Positions 29,146 to 37,236 of a DNA stretch of 64,000 bases are shown here, in pieces; within the stretch, counting starts at the first letter, position 1, and each line of letters opens with the position of its first letter. The stretch spans positions 868,001 to 932,000 of the forward strand of contig NZ_CP024201.1 of NCBI RefSeq assembly GCF_002749615.1, given 5' to 3'. Position numbers and translations under genes: made by a program. Source of the DNA: Caulobacter mirabilis. GTDB taxonomy: Bacteria > Pseudomonadota > Alphaproteobacteria > Caulobacterales > Caulobacteraceae. The notes below the pieces were generated by a model. The model searched no databases, was not told where the DNA came from, and saw only the letters and a list, made by a program, of their open reading frames with translations.

Positions 29146-29482
29146 TCTAGTTCTCTTGGAAAGCAGGAGAAGAATGGCGCGCTGAGTCGGTAGGTGCGGA
29201 GAACTACTCCTACGCCATGGCGCTATAGACTACGCCAGCTAGTCAGTTCGGGCAGAGACTGCCGCTTTGCGCCAATAGCTGCGTTGGCTCGTCGCCGGGG
29301 ATTGGACGTTCTGTGGTCAACCGTGTGAACAATCTTCCGCCTGCCTGACCGATCTCCACCCCTATTGATTGAGGTTCCGGGTAGGCGGTCAAGAACGGTA
29401 AGCCACCGTCCAAATTGGAAGCGATTCGCATCGCAAGTCGTACTAGTCACGTTCCGCCCGAGCTTTACCATGGGTTGCGATT

Positions 29483-29498
29483 CCGGGAGGCCTCCCGG
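29483..29498. repeat. Perfect 16-bp palindrome before the first island gene
   Basis: CCGGGAGGCCTCCCGG is identical on both strands. It lies 3 bases before the ATG at 29502, and its GGGAGG could also serve as that gene's ribosome binding site. In RNA it would form a self-sequestering hairpin, or as DNA it could bind a dimeric repressor. Confidence 0.55.
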
Positions 29499-29501
29499 CC
29501 C

Positions 29502-30506
29502 ATGACACAGGATAATAGAATGACCTCAGGGGGCGTAGCGACGCAGAGCGGGTTCGCCGCCGAGCAACGCGTGGCCGACGCCTTTCGCCGGCTAGGCTAC
29601 GTCGTCCATGAGCAGGTTATGGTTGGCCCCCTCACGGTCGATCTGGTGCTGGAGCGACACGGAACACGCACGCCGGTAGAAGTGGTGGGCGTTTCCAACA
29701 CGATCAAAAGCGACCAGCTCCGCCAGACGATCGTGCGCCTTTCCACCCTCCGCGGCGCCGACATCTGGACTGGGACCCCGATCGTCGTAGTGGCCGGGGA
29801 CATGTCCTTGGCGACGCGCAATTGGGCGCGCCACCAGACCGACGCCTTTGTTTACAGCCTCCAGGAGTTGGAGGCTCAGGCTGCGGCCGGTCTGCCACCG
29901 ACACCCGTCGCCGAGACCCCTGTCGAGCCACCCGAGGCCCCGTCACGGCAAGTCGCCGAACGCAACCAGGCGCGGGCGTCGCTGATCACTGAGCTGCGGA
30001 ACCATGACAACGGCGCCGCCGTCCTCACCCCGGCCGACTTTGAACGGCTGTGCATGCGGGTCTTCACGTTCCTCTTCGACCCCGACCTGTTCGGGTTCGA
30101 GCGGCAGGCCGAAACGACCGACGGCGGCAATCGCTACGACTTCATCTGCCGGATCGCACCCGGCCGCCCCTTCTGGGACAGTCTGCGGGCAGATTTCCGA
30201 ACCAAGGCGCTCCTCTTCGAGTGCAAGAACTACAGTGCGCCGATCACCGCTGATCAGATCTATTCGACTGAGCGCTACTTGTTCGCGGGTGCCCTGCGGA
30301 CAGTGTGTTTCCTGATCGCCCGCAAGGGCGGCGACGCGGGATGCATGCGCGCGGCGCAAGGCGCGATGCGTGAGAGCGGCAAGCTGATCCTGGTGCTGTC
30401 CAACCTCGATCTGATCGAAATGCTCGAGACTGGTGAAGACCGCGACAGCGCCGAGAACGTCCTCGACGAGCGCATCTGGCGTTTCATCATCAGCCTGCCG
30501 CGTTAG
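29502..30506 (+). CDS. Protein with two PD-(D/E)XK nuclease-like domains
   Basis: 334 residues from the ATG at 29502; the ATG at 29520, with AGGA 7 bases upstream, is an alternative. The N-terminal part (FAAEQRVADAFRRLGYVV, then VDLVLE and PVEVVG) looks like a restriction-endonuclease fold in which the usual E-x-K reads E-V-V, so it may be inactive. A Pro-rich linker follows (TPVAETPVEPPEAPS). The C-terminal domain has FERLCMRVFTFLF, RYDFICRI and LLFECKNYSAPITADQI: the D...E-C-K arrangement of an active Mrr-like nuclease. The family is unknown to me. A defence role (restriction of foreign DNA) is inferred from the fold and island setting. Confidence 0.7.
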   Translation: MTQDNRMTSGGVATQSGFAAEQRVADAFRRLGYVVHEQVMVGPLTVDLVLERHGTRTPVEVVGVSNTIKSDQLRQTIVRLSTLRGADIWTGTPIVVVAGDMSLATRNWARHQTDAFVYSLQELEAQAAAGLPPTPVAETPVEPPEAPSRQVAERNQARASLITELRNHDNGAAVLTPADFERLCMRVFTFLFDPDLFGFERQAETTDGGNRYDFICRIAPGRPFWDSLRADFRTKALLFECKNYSAPITADQIYSTERYLFAGALRTVCFLIARKGGDAGCMRAAQGAMRESGKLILVLSNLDLIEMLETGEDRDSAENVLDERIWRFIISLPR

Positions 30507-30543
30507 ATCCCCTCGTCTCCGAGGCGAGGCTCACGCACATGCA

Positions 30544-31671
30544 TCACTTTCGTCTTCGCCCCTTGCGATAGCCGCTCAACCACTGAACCACATTGCCATA
30601 GTCTTTGAGAGCCAAGCGGTACTGATTCCGTTGCTGGAACTCAGCTGCCCCGCGAGTGAACCGTGACGTTGTGACGAGCATTGCGCTCGACGCGTTGAAG
30701 TCGCAGAGCGTGCCGTAGAGTTGGCGGACCAGACCAACTTCAATTGGATTGTCGATGCTGTAGCGCTTGGCTTCAACTAGACAAAGCATCTTTCCGTGCT
30801 CGGTATCCCGAGAGGCCAGAATATCTTTGCCGCCATCGTTGGATCGAGGCGTCAACTCGACCTCATAACCCATGTCCTCCATCAGGTCAGCGATCAGTTC
30901 CTCGAACTTGCGCGGGTCGAGATCGTAAAGGCCGGCGGGCTCTTTACGCAGTTTCTCGATGAGGATTTCATTCGCCGTAATGATGCGCGGCTTTGCCGCG
31001 ACGATGAGTTGCTTGTCCGGGACGATTAGCCCCTCGTCCATCCCGTAAAGACGGCCTCGAATGAGCTGCTTGATCTCGTCGTAGCTCTTGCCTTGTGTGA
31101 GGTGATGAAGAAGGGCAAGCGCACTAGGATTGCCGTTGGCGGCCGCCAGCACCTGTGGCAGTTCGTCGGCAGGAAAATCGATGTGAAGGCCATGGCGCAC
31201 AAACTCGCGCCCCTCCTCCATAGTAAGCGGGCCAAGTGCAAGTTGGTCACGAGCGAGCTCACGCTCTAGAGGCTCGCGTCTCGTGAAGACCACGGCCTCG
31301 ATGCGCTTCAGATTCTGAATCTGCTTCGTCATCTCAAGGATAGTCGCTGGAGCGAAGGCGTCGGCGTTGTCGATCCCGATGATCCTCGGGGGCTCTTTTT
31401 CTGCTCTCAGCTCTGCCAAGCCCGCTTGAACGAAGAGCCTTGCTTCAGTCGGATCATCCGGCAGCGTCCAAACCCAAGGACGCGGATAGCTGCGAACTGA
31501 CGCCGCGAAGTAGTGGAGAAGCGCCGACTTGCCGATGCCAGGGGGACCATGGACAATGATGGGCCTGCTCGGCCCGCGATGTGCTCGCTCCGCTAACCAT
31601 TCCCATTCTCTGTTGCGCCCAATAAAAACAGGAATTTCTAGCGGCTGCTCCAAGCTCGGCCCTGATTCCAA
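30544..31671 (-). CDS. STAND-like ATPase fused to Mrr-type restriction endonuclease
   Basis: 375 residues from a TTG start. The N-terminal P-loop module has Walker A GPPGIGKS (42-49), Walker B IIGID (97-101) and GNPSAL near 180-185, which resembles the GLPL/GxP motif of STAND/NB-ARC ATPases. The C-terminal Mrr domain (about 252-365) has FEELIADLMEDMGYEVE, NDGGKD (catalytic Asp near 279-283) and VEAKRY (E300, K302). Both halves look intact. Known STAND proteins use the ATPase to sense a target and switch on an effector, so this looks like a compact sensor plus DNA-cutting effector. No separate sensor repeats are visible. Confidence 0.82.
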   Translation of the reverse strand: MESGPSLEQPLEIPVFIGRNREWEWLAERAHRGPSRPIIVHGPPGIGKSALLHYFAASVRSYPRPWVWTLPDDPTEARLFVQAGLAELRAEKEPPRIIGIDNADAFAPATILEMTKQIQNLKRIEAVVFTRREPLERELARDQLALGPLTMEEGREFVRHGLHIDFPADELPQVLAAANGNPSALALLHHLTQGKSYDEIKQLIRGRLYGMDEGLIVPDKQLIVAAKPRIITANEILIEKLRKEPAGLYDLDPRKFEELIADLMEDMGYEVELTPRSNDGGKDILASRDTEHGKMLCLVEAKRYSIDNPIEVGLVRQLYGTLCDFNASSAMLVTTSRFTRGAAEFQQRNQYRLALKDYGNVVQWLSGYRKGRRRK

Positions 31672-31847
31672 CCTAGTCCCCGGTTTTTGAACAAATCGCG
31701 TCTAAGCACTGGCCAAACCCTAACGGGCAAATGCGGGCATGAATACCAAGCAGAGACATCGGCCATGGCGCGAGCCATCTAGGCACAAGATCCGCATCCC
31801 CGCTTGCGAAACCACGCATTGCTCGCCTCCAATGCAGCGTTTCCGTC

Positions 31848-32951
31848 TTGGCTGATAACAAGAACCAGCATTTCGTTCCGCGCTGCCACTTCCGTCCGTT
31901 CACTCGAGACGGCGGCGGCAAGCAGATTCAGGTCGTTAACCTCGATCGTCGTCGGGCAATCAGCGACGTCCCTGTCCGATCGCAGTGCTCTGGCGACTAC
32001 TTCTACGGCGATGACCCGCAACTCGAAGCGGCGATCCAAATGGTCGAGCAGGGCTACGCCGCCAGCGTTCGACACCTCCTCGCCGGCGGTGAAATTCGCC
32101 GACTTGATCAGTCAGTTCTGCGACGGTTCATTCTCTTGCAATTCTGCCGCACAGAGGCCGCCTCGCGCCGCGCCGCAGCCATGACGCACGCGATGACTGA
32201 TATCCCCGGCGTCGAGCTTGAAGGCCGGCCGGTCACTGATCGGGAGGCGATCCGCATCGCCGTCAAAGCCGCAATGCACGAGTACGCGGGCCTTATGCGA
32301 ATAGTCGACGACTTGAAGGTGTGCATGGTCCGCAACAATACCCAGATCCCCTTCATCACCTCGGACGACCCGGCTATCCTAACAAACCGCTGGTACCTCC
32401 AGAGCCGACGTACCCAGGGCCTTGCCTTTGGAGCTCGGCACGCGGGGACGCTCTTCTTGATGCCCCTGTCCCCCCAGGTCCACGCCGTGCTCTATGACGG
32501 CGACATCTACACCGTCGCTCATCGCGGCGGCTGGATCGATGTCCACGCTCCCATGGATGTCGCAGCGCTCAACGAACATCAGATCCTAAACAGCTTCGCT
32601 AACCTGTACTTTCAGGATTGGGAAAGCAGGAGCGCGGTGCTGTCAGCGATGGAGGACGTCATCCCTCGACGCCCCGCGAGCCGCCAGGAAGTCTACTACG
32701 CCGTCAAGGATCGAACGACCGATTGGGGTACGCGCTACGCGGTGAAACCTCATGCCGAACTTGAGATTGGCGAAGAAACCCTCGTACACATCATCGGCGT
32801 TCGTCCGCGACCGGCAGCTTGGCCTTCGTTTCTGCAGTACCGTCGCGACGGCAAAGCCTACTACAACGGTACGCGTGCGGGCTACACACGCCGTCACTGC
32901 ATTGAAGCCGGTTTCGTCACAGGGCACGGCTATCGAAAGGTTCGCCTCTGA
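31848..32951 (+). CDS. DUF4238 domain-containing protein
   Basis: 367 residues from a TTG start at 31848; no in-frame ATG lies closer. The N-terminal NQHFVPRCHFRPFTRDG matches the DUF4238 signature (QHFVPR, then LR-F), and a later TSDDPAIL is also typical. The function of the family is unknown; members are frequent in islands and near defence genes. It is transcribed away from the STAND-Mrr gene across 176 bases and runs convergently into the SIR2 gene. Whether it belongs with either neighbour is open. Confidence 0.72.
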   Translation: MADNKNQHFVPRCHFRPFTRDGGGKQIQVVNLDRRRAISDVPVRSQCSGDYFYGDDPQLEAAIQMVEQGYAASVRHLLAGGEIRRLDQSVLRRFILLQFCRTEAASRRAAAMTHAMTDIPGVELEGRPVTDREAIRIAVKAAMHEYAGLMRIVDDLKVCMVRNNTQIPFITSDDPAILTNRWYLQSRRTQGLAFGARHAGTLFLMPLSPQVHAVLYDGDIYTVAHRGGWIDVHAPMDVAALNEHQILNSFANLYFQDWESRSAVLSAMEDVIPRRPASRQEVYYAVKDRTTDWGTRYAVKPHAELEIGEETLVHIIGVRPRPAAWPSFLQYRRDGKAYYNGTRAGYTRRHCIEAGFVTGHGYRKVRL

Positions 32952-33002
32952 TCGATATTGGAGGAGCGCAACCTGGCCATTCCCGCCAAGTCAATGTGGG
33001 CT

Positions 33003-34766
33003 TCATCGGAAGCGTGGCCAGCCGGTTTCGCGGCGCAGTGCAGTTAGGATCAGGTTGTAGAATTCTGGGTCTCCGCCAGCGAAGCCGCCACGCACCACCT
33101 GCTCAGCAAGGTCGGTCCGTGTCAGCGAGCTGAGCGCTTCCGGGGCTCCAATTCCATCACGACTGAGCCGACCAGTCGGCGTATGCATAAGTTGATCGGC
33201 CTTCGCCGCGAGGTCGACCTTGCTGTAAGTCGCGCCGGCGTGAGCGACTGCGGCTAGCAATTCGAACCGTTCAAAAATGCGGTCGAATTCGACAATCGAC
33301 ATGAACTCCTGCGCCAAACTCACCCCGAAACGCTGGCGAAGATAGTCGCTGAAAATGTCGTGGCCTTCGAGGTTGCCAACCTTGGCCCAAGCGCCTTCCC
33401 GAGATCCCTCCCACTCCTGAAGGAAGAGGTGTCTGATCGCAGGAAGCTCCTTGTCGTCGTACTTGTTGCGAAATGTCTGTGTCAGCCAAGTATAGAGGCG
33501 CGCAAAGCGCCCCGCTCGCACCAGGCCAAGGCCGTAGGCGTACCAGAGCAGCACGGCGGGATAGCTTCTCAACGCGTTCCAGAGGACGAGGCCGCTGGCG
33601 GAGGAGTGCGTCGTCCACTCGACCATGAGGTCGCGAGCAAGTCCGCTCTCGGTGTCATCGCCCCAACGACCCATTGCCCAGAAGACACGGACAAGCGGTT
33701 CGGCGGCCGCCTCAAAACTCTCGATACGTCGCTGAAACTCTGCGGCTTTGTCCGGCAATTGTTGGGTCTGGCCGGAGATGTCGGCAGAATCGATCCTGGC
33801 ATAGGCGCGGCGAGCCTCTTCATTCACTAGTTCACCGAGGCTAACGCGCTGTTCCGGATTGGCGAGGTACCGCTTGGCCGTCGCTGCTAACAGATCAAGG
33901 CTGAGCGGATGGGGACGTGACAGACGTGCCTGTATCTCGACCTTTCGCTGAAGCTCTTCGAAAAAGCTGTCCGCATCAGCAATCTTCGCCCAGCGCCCCC
34001 CGCGCTGGTTGAGCAGATCGGCTGACAGCCCTATTGGTTCCGCGCGGCTGGCCCAAACCGTGGCGTAACGGCGGCTTGGCGCACGACTGATGGCGTCTCG
34101 AAGTGCCACGTCCCACTCGCCGGACCATCCGCAAGTCACCAGACCATGCTCGTCCCAGATACGATCAAGCAGCGTGTTCAATGAGCTCGGATACGTAGCG
34201 AGTTCTGCGTTGGTGTTACGAATGCGAGTGTCGAGGTAGTCACCGTGGACCTTCACGACGAGGCACCGAGTGTGAATCAACGGAGTCATGCCAAGAACGC
34301 CGTCCTCGGTGCTTACGACGGTTGGCTCCACTCCCTCTTCGCGCAGCGCATTCTCGGTCAGACGGTCGAAGTTCGTGGTGACGATCACCCGGACGAAGCC
34401 ATCTCGGACTAGGCGGGCTATTGCACGGTGCGCCCTAGTCGGCGTCTTCAACCCTTGAGCAAGTTCATCCGTTGTGGGCTCGATGAACCGATGCAGGATT
34501 GCCCGCCGCTCGTCGGGCGACGTGGTCAACTTGTCCAACAGGACGCCATAGTCAGGTTCACCGCCAATGGCTTCGCGGTACCAATCCGCCGGATCGTCCG
34601 GCGGCGATCCCAGTTCTGCCGCCGCCACCCTGCGAGTGAGCTCAAGGATCACCTCCCAGCCAGTGGGGATGCCAGCGGCGCGTGACACTCCGCTGCCGAG
34701 TAGCAGCGCGAACACACCTCTGTTCTCCACCATGGAGAATGCAAGTGAGGTAACTGGGTCGATCAT
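33003..34766 (-). CDS. SIR2-domain protein (putative defence NADase)
   Basis: 587 residues. The N-terminal SIR2 Rossmann fold has GSGVSRAAGIPTGW (24-37, NAD loop), VTTNFDRLTENAL with Asn132 and Asp134, and VKVHGDYLD with His174; TCGWSGEWDVAL closes the fold. The Asn and His match residues needed for NAD hydrolysis in prokaryotic defence SIR2 proteins. The zinc-binding Cys pairs of true deacetylases are not seen. About 280 further residues form a helical C-terminal region with no recognised domain, possibly for sensing. The ATG at 34766 overlaps the upstream stop as ATGA. In phage-defence systems such domains deplete NAD and abort infection; that role is inferred here. Confidence 0.85.
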   Translation of the reverse strand: MIDPVTSLAFSMVENRGVFALLLGSGVSRAAGIPTGWEVILELTRRVAAAELGSPPDDPADWYREAIGGEPDYGVLLDKLTTSPDERRAILHRFIEPTTDELAQGLKTPTRAHRAIARLVRDGFVRVIVTTNFDRLTENALREEGVEPTVVSTEDGVLGMTPLIHTRCLVVKVHGDYLDTRIRNTNAELATYPSSLNTLLDRIWDEHGLVTCGWSGEWDVALRDAISRAPSRRYATVWASRAEPIGLSADLLNQRGGRWAKIADADSFFEELQRKVEIQARLSRPHPLSLDLLAATAKRYLANPEQRVSLGELVNEEARRAYARIDSADISGQTQQLPDKAAEFQRRIESFEAAAEPLVRVFWAMGRWGDDTESGLARDLMVEWTTHSSASGLVLWNALRSYPAVLLWYAYGLGLVRAGRFARLYTWLTQTFRNKYDDKELPAIRHLFLQEWEGSREGAWAKVGNLEGHDIFSDYLRQRFGVSLAQEFMSIVEFDRIFERFELLAAVAHAGATYSKVDLAAKADQLMHTPTGRLSRDGIGAPEALSSLTRTDLAEQVVRGGFAGGDPEFYNLILTALRRETGWPRFR

Positions 34767-35389
34767 CGTAGTCTCTTGAAGGCCCAAAGGTGTCTATAGA
34801 GCTCCGCAAGCTGGTCGGCCTTTGCGGCAGTGAAGCCTTTGTCTCCTAACTGCGCGCGCAGATCCTCGAACGGTATCTCCTGACGCCCCTCCAGGATCAG
34901 TTCGTAGAAACGGTTCCAGTCGAGCGGATGCAGGGACGACTTGTTGGCGCAACCGACAAATCGGTCGAGGAGAATTTCAGTCCGAGCGGTCATTTGGAAT
35001 GCAGCCGCGCGTTCAGACTCGATACGCAGCCGAATCCGTTTGCCGTGGTCACGGTTGAATTCCTTCAAGAGCGGAGTGATCAACGAGCGAGCTGCCTCGA
35101 TGTAGACCGCGCGGCTCGGTGGGTCAGGACGCCATCGTTGGGCTCTAACCTCCACCGTAACCCGCCCAAGGGCGGCGCCATGGGCGAGAAGCTGAAACCC
35201 AAGGTCTTGGTGGGGGCTTGCTTCGCGAAGGCGAAAGTTCGCCCCATCGATCTGAGTTGTCCCTCGACCGATGGTGCGGCGCTCGACATCGAACCGTCCC
35301 GACCTACGGCCAATCTCCGCCATCATATCGAGGAAGTCTCTTGGGCTGCCAGATACAGCGACATCAATATCAGGAAGCGAAGCGGACAT
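34763..35389 (-). CDS. Unrecognised protein coupled to the SIR2 gene
   Basis: 208 residues, no domain recognised. The first half looks beta-rich (TQIDGANFRLRE, LGRVTVEVRAQRW), the second half helical (RTEILLDRFVG, LHPLDWNRFYELILEG, AAKADQLAELYRHLWAF). There is no signal peptide or TM segment. It is the first gene of a leftward pair; its TGA overlaps the SIR2 ATG by four bases, so the two products are made together. It could be a phage sensor, activator or inhibitor for the SIR2 protein. It diverges from the HEPN-like gene across 75 bases. Confidence 0.72.
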   Translation of the reverse strand: MSASLPDIDVAVSGSPRDFLDMMAEIGRRSGRFDVERRTIGRGTTQIDGANFRLREASPHQDLGFQLLAHGAALGRVTVEVRAQRWRPDPPSRAVYIEAARSLITPLLKEFNRDHGKRIRLRIESERAAAFQMTARTEILLDRFVGCANKSSLHPLDWNRFYELILEGRQEIPFEDLRAQLGDKGFTAAKADQLAELYRHLWAFKRLR

Positions 35390-35464
35390 GCTGCAGCTCT
35401 CGTTTTCCGACTACCTAGGCGATGCTAAGAGCAGTTCAATACTGCAGCCCCGAAAGCCCCTCAA

Positions 35465-36238
35465 ATGCCGTACAGCGATGAACAGATTGGTCAGATGGAG
35501 GTCATGCTTGATGAGTGGAGCGAACGCGAGCGAGCCATGACCCGAGCGCTGTTCGACCACCCCTTCGTCGACGATGTTGCACGAGAGATGCTGCGGCATG
35601 GGGTGAAACGCAGGGTTGCCGACCTACAACATGGCCTGGACCGAATTTTCGAGATCCTGCCACCAAACGCGGCTTCTCCGTCACGGCGCGATCTTCACGA
35701 TGCTACGGCGTTCTTGCAGGCCTTCGTCATCAACACATTCGGAGCCATCGACAACTTGGCTTGGGTTTGGGCGCGGGAGGCTAGCGTGCTGGATTCCCGC
35801 GGACGCCCGCTGCGGCGTGGTCAAATAGGGTTGACGCCGGACCACGCGATACTCCGCGGCAGCGTCTCAAGAGAGACGCAAGAGTACCTCGAAAGCACCA
35901 ACGAGTGGTTCGGGTACCTTGAAGAATACAGGCATGCGCTAGCTCACCGCATCCCGCTCTATATGCCGCCCAAGGTGTTCAACGAAGCTGACACTGCGGA
36001 GTTTAGGCGGCTAGAAGCGGAGATGATCAAGGAGGGTTGGAACTGGGACCGCTGGAACCAAGTCCAGAACGCTCAGAGCCAGCTAGGCACCTTTGAGCCC
36101 GTCATGATGCACTCGTATGGCGAGGGTGCTCGACCGGTACGGTTTCACGCCCAGATGGTCTGTGATTTCGCGACTGTGATCGAGATAGCAGAGCACATAG
36201 CCAGAGACCTCCAGGCACTTCAGGTCTCTCGCAGTTGA
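35465..36238 (+). CDS. HEPN-like protein (putative RNase or toxin fold)
   Basis: 257 residues, strongly helical. EYRHALAHRIPLY contains R156-H-x3-H161, the R-x(4-6)-H motif of catalytic HEPN RNases, preceded by a helix typical of this fold (AFVINTFGAIDNLAWVWARE). Many HEPN proteins are abortive-infection or toxin nucleases cutting tRNA or mRNA. No MNT-type antitoxin is adjacent. The start at 35465 lacks a clear ribosome binding site; later in-frame ATGs exist. It is 51 bases upstream of the next gene on the same strand and divergent from the SIR2 pair, which permits but does not prove a shared system. Confidence 0.65.
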   Translation: MPYSDEQIGQMEVMLDEWSERERAMTRALFDHPFVDDVAREMLRHGVKRRVADLQHGLDRIFEILPPNAASPSRRDLHDATAFLQAFVINTFGAIDNLAWVWAREASVLDSRGRPLRRGQIGLTPDHAILRGSVSRETQEYLESTNEWFGYLEEYRHALAHRIPLYMPPKVFNEADTAEFRRLEAEMIKEGWNWDRWNQVQNAQSQLGTFEPVMMHSYGEGARPVRFHAQMVCDFATVIEIAEHIARDLQALQVSRS

Positions 36239-36289
36239 CGTTCCTAAGGGCCTTAGCCCTCTATCGCTAAGCCCTGATGGGAATGCGCC

Positions 36290-37228
36290 ATGGTCAACAT
36301 CACGGTCCGCCCGGTTCATTTTGAAGATTTCAGCGGCGTTGAGTTCGAACGCCTCGTCTTTGCATTCCACTTGAGAGCTGGCTGGGGCGATCTCGCATGG
36401 TACGGCCAGACAGGCAGCGACCTGGGGCGCGACATCATCGGCACCGAGATCTTCGACGATCGCCCCAACCAGATAACCGTCATTCAATGCGCCAATCGAG
36501 TCAGCCTTAGCCTGTCAAAGGCCGAGCGCGACATGGCGTTGGCCCTTACCGCACCGACGGGCGCTCCTGTCGCCTTCAAGTTCGTGTGTCGCTCGGCGGT
36601 ATCCGCCAACATGCGTGATCAGATCAGAGCGGCGGGCAAGGACCTAGGCATCCCGCACGTTGAAATCTGGTCCGGCGCTGAGTTTGAGGAGCAGCTGCGG
36701 CTGCGGGCGGAATTCCTATTGAAGCGGTTTGTTGAAGGTATTGTCTTCCCCGATGCCGCCGACGAGCTACGGCGTTTTGTGGATGACTTTCCCGATCTTA
36801 CCGATGAGGAAGCGCTGGGACTGATGGCAGCAGTCTTGGATCGACCCGCTCTGCAAACGCCGTTCTTGCATGAAAGCTATCTTCCGGCGTTCCAGCGGGC
36901 GATCGACGACACGATAAGGGCGCTCAATACCGGTCTTTGGCAGACGCGAGAGGGCGCTGAAATTCGCCGCATCCCTTCGCGCCATCACCTGAAGTCGGAA
37001 GCAAATCGGGCCGGGATCGGACGAGTTGTCCGCGAACTCGATGAGGTGCGCCGGCTGTTCAAGCACGGCCTTGCTGACGGCAGCATCCAGCATTGCGGAT
37101 GTGGCGACCCGAACTGCCCAACCTTCTTGGTTAGGCCAGAGACCGCCCATGCATTGGACGCCGCCAGAGGCGCCGCGCTGAGTACCTTCCGGTCTCTAAG
37201 TCCGGGCTTCAACGTCGAGGTACGGTAG
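36290..37228 (+). CDS. Restriction-endonuclease-like protein with altered active site and Cys cluster
   Basis: 312 residues. The N-terminal 90 resemble Mrr-like PD-(D/E)XK nucleases: FSGVEFERLVFAFHLRAGWG, then GSDLGRDIIG (D44, D48) and VIQCANR (Q66-C-A). In active relatives the last motif is Q-x-K or E-x-K, so here the usual Lys is Ala; Lys77 (SLSKAERDM) might migrate into its place. The middle is helical with acidic repeats (DDFPDLTDEEALGL), and the C-terminal CGCGDPNC could hold a metal. It lies 51 bases after the HEPN-like gene, likely in one transcript. It may be a DNA-binding sensor or a divergent nuclease. Confidence 0.65.
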   Translation: MVNITVRPVHFEDFSGVEFERLVFAFHLRAGWGDLAWYGQTGSDLGRDIIGTEIFDDRPNQITVIQCANRVSLSLSKAERDMALALTAPTGAPVAFKFVCRSAVSANMRDQIRAAGKDLGIPHVEIWSGAEFEEQLRLRAEFLLKRFVEGIVFPDAADELRRFVDDFPDLTDEEALGLMAAVLDRPALQTPFLHESYLPAFQRAIDDTIRALNTGLWQTREGAEIRRIPSRHHLKSEANRAGIGRVVRELDEVRRLFKHGLADGSIQHCGCGDPNCPTFLVRPETAHALDAARGAALSTFRSLSPGFNVEVR

Positions 37229-37236
37229 GTTCGACC

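Larger units (their letters stand above)
29108..29501. other. Left boundary of the genomic island, no gene seen
   Basis: About 390 bases without a convincing gene. A GC-rich hairpin (29130-29145, CCCGC/GCGGG) after the hydrolase could be a terminator. Base composition falls visibly from about 29150 onward. TGGCGCGC at 29175-29182 repeats the last eight bases (+ strand reading) of the tRNA-Arg gene at the other end of the island; it is a weak attL candidate. A 16-base palindrome at 29483-29498 precedes the first cargo gene. Confidence 0.5.
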
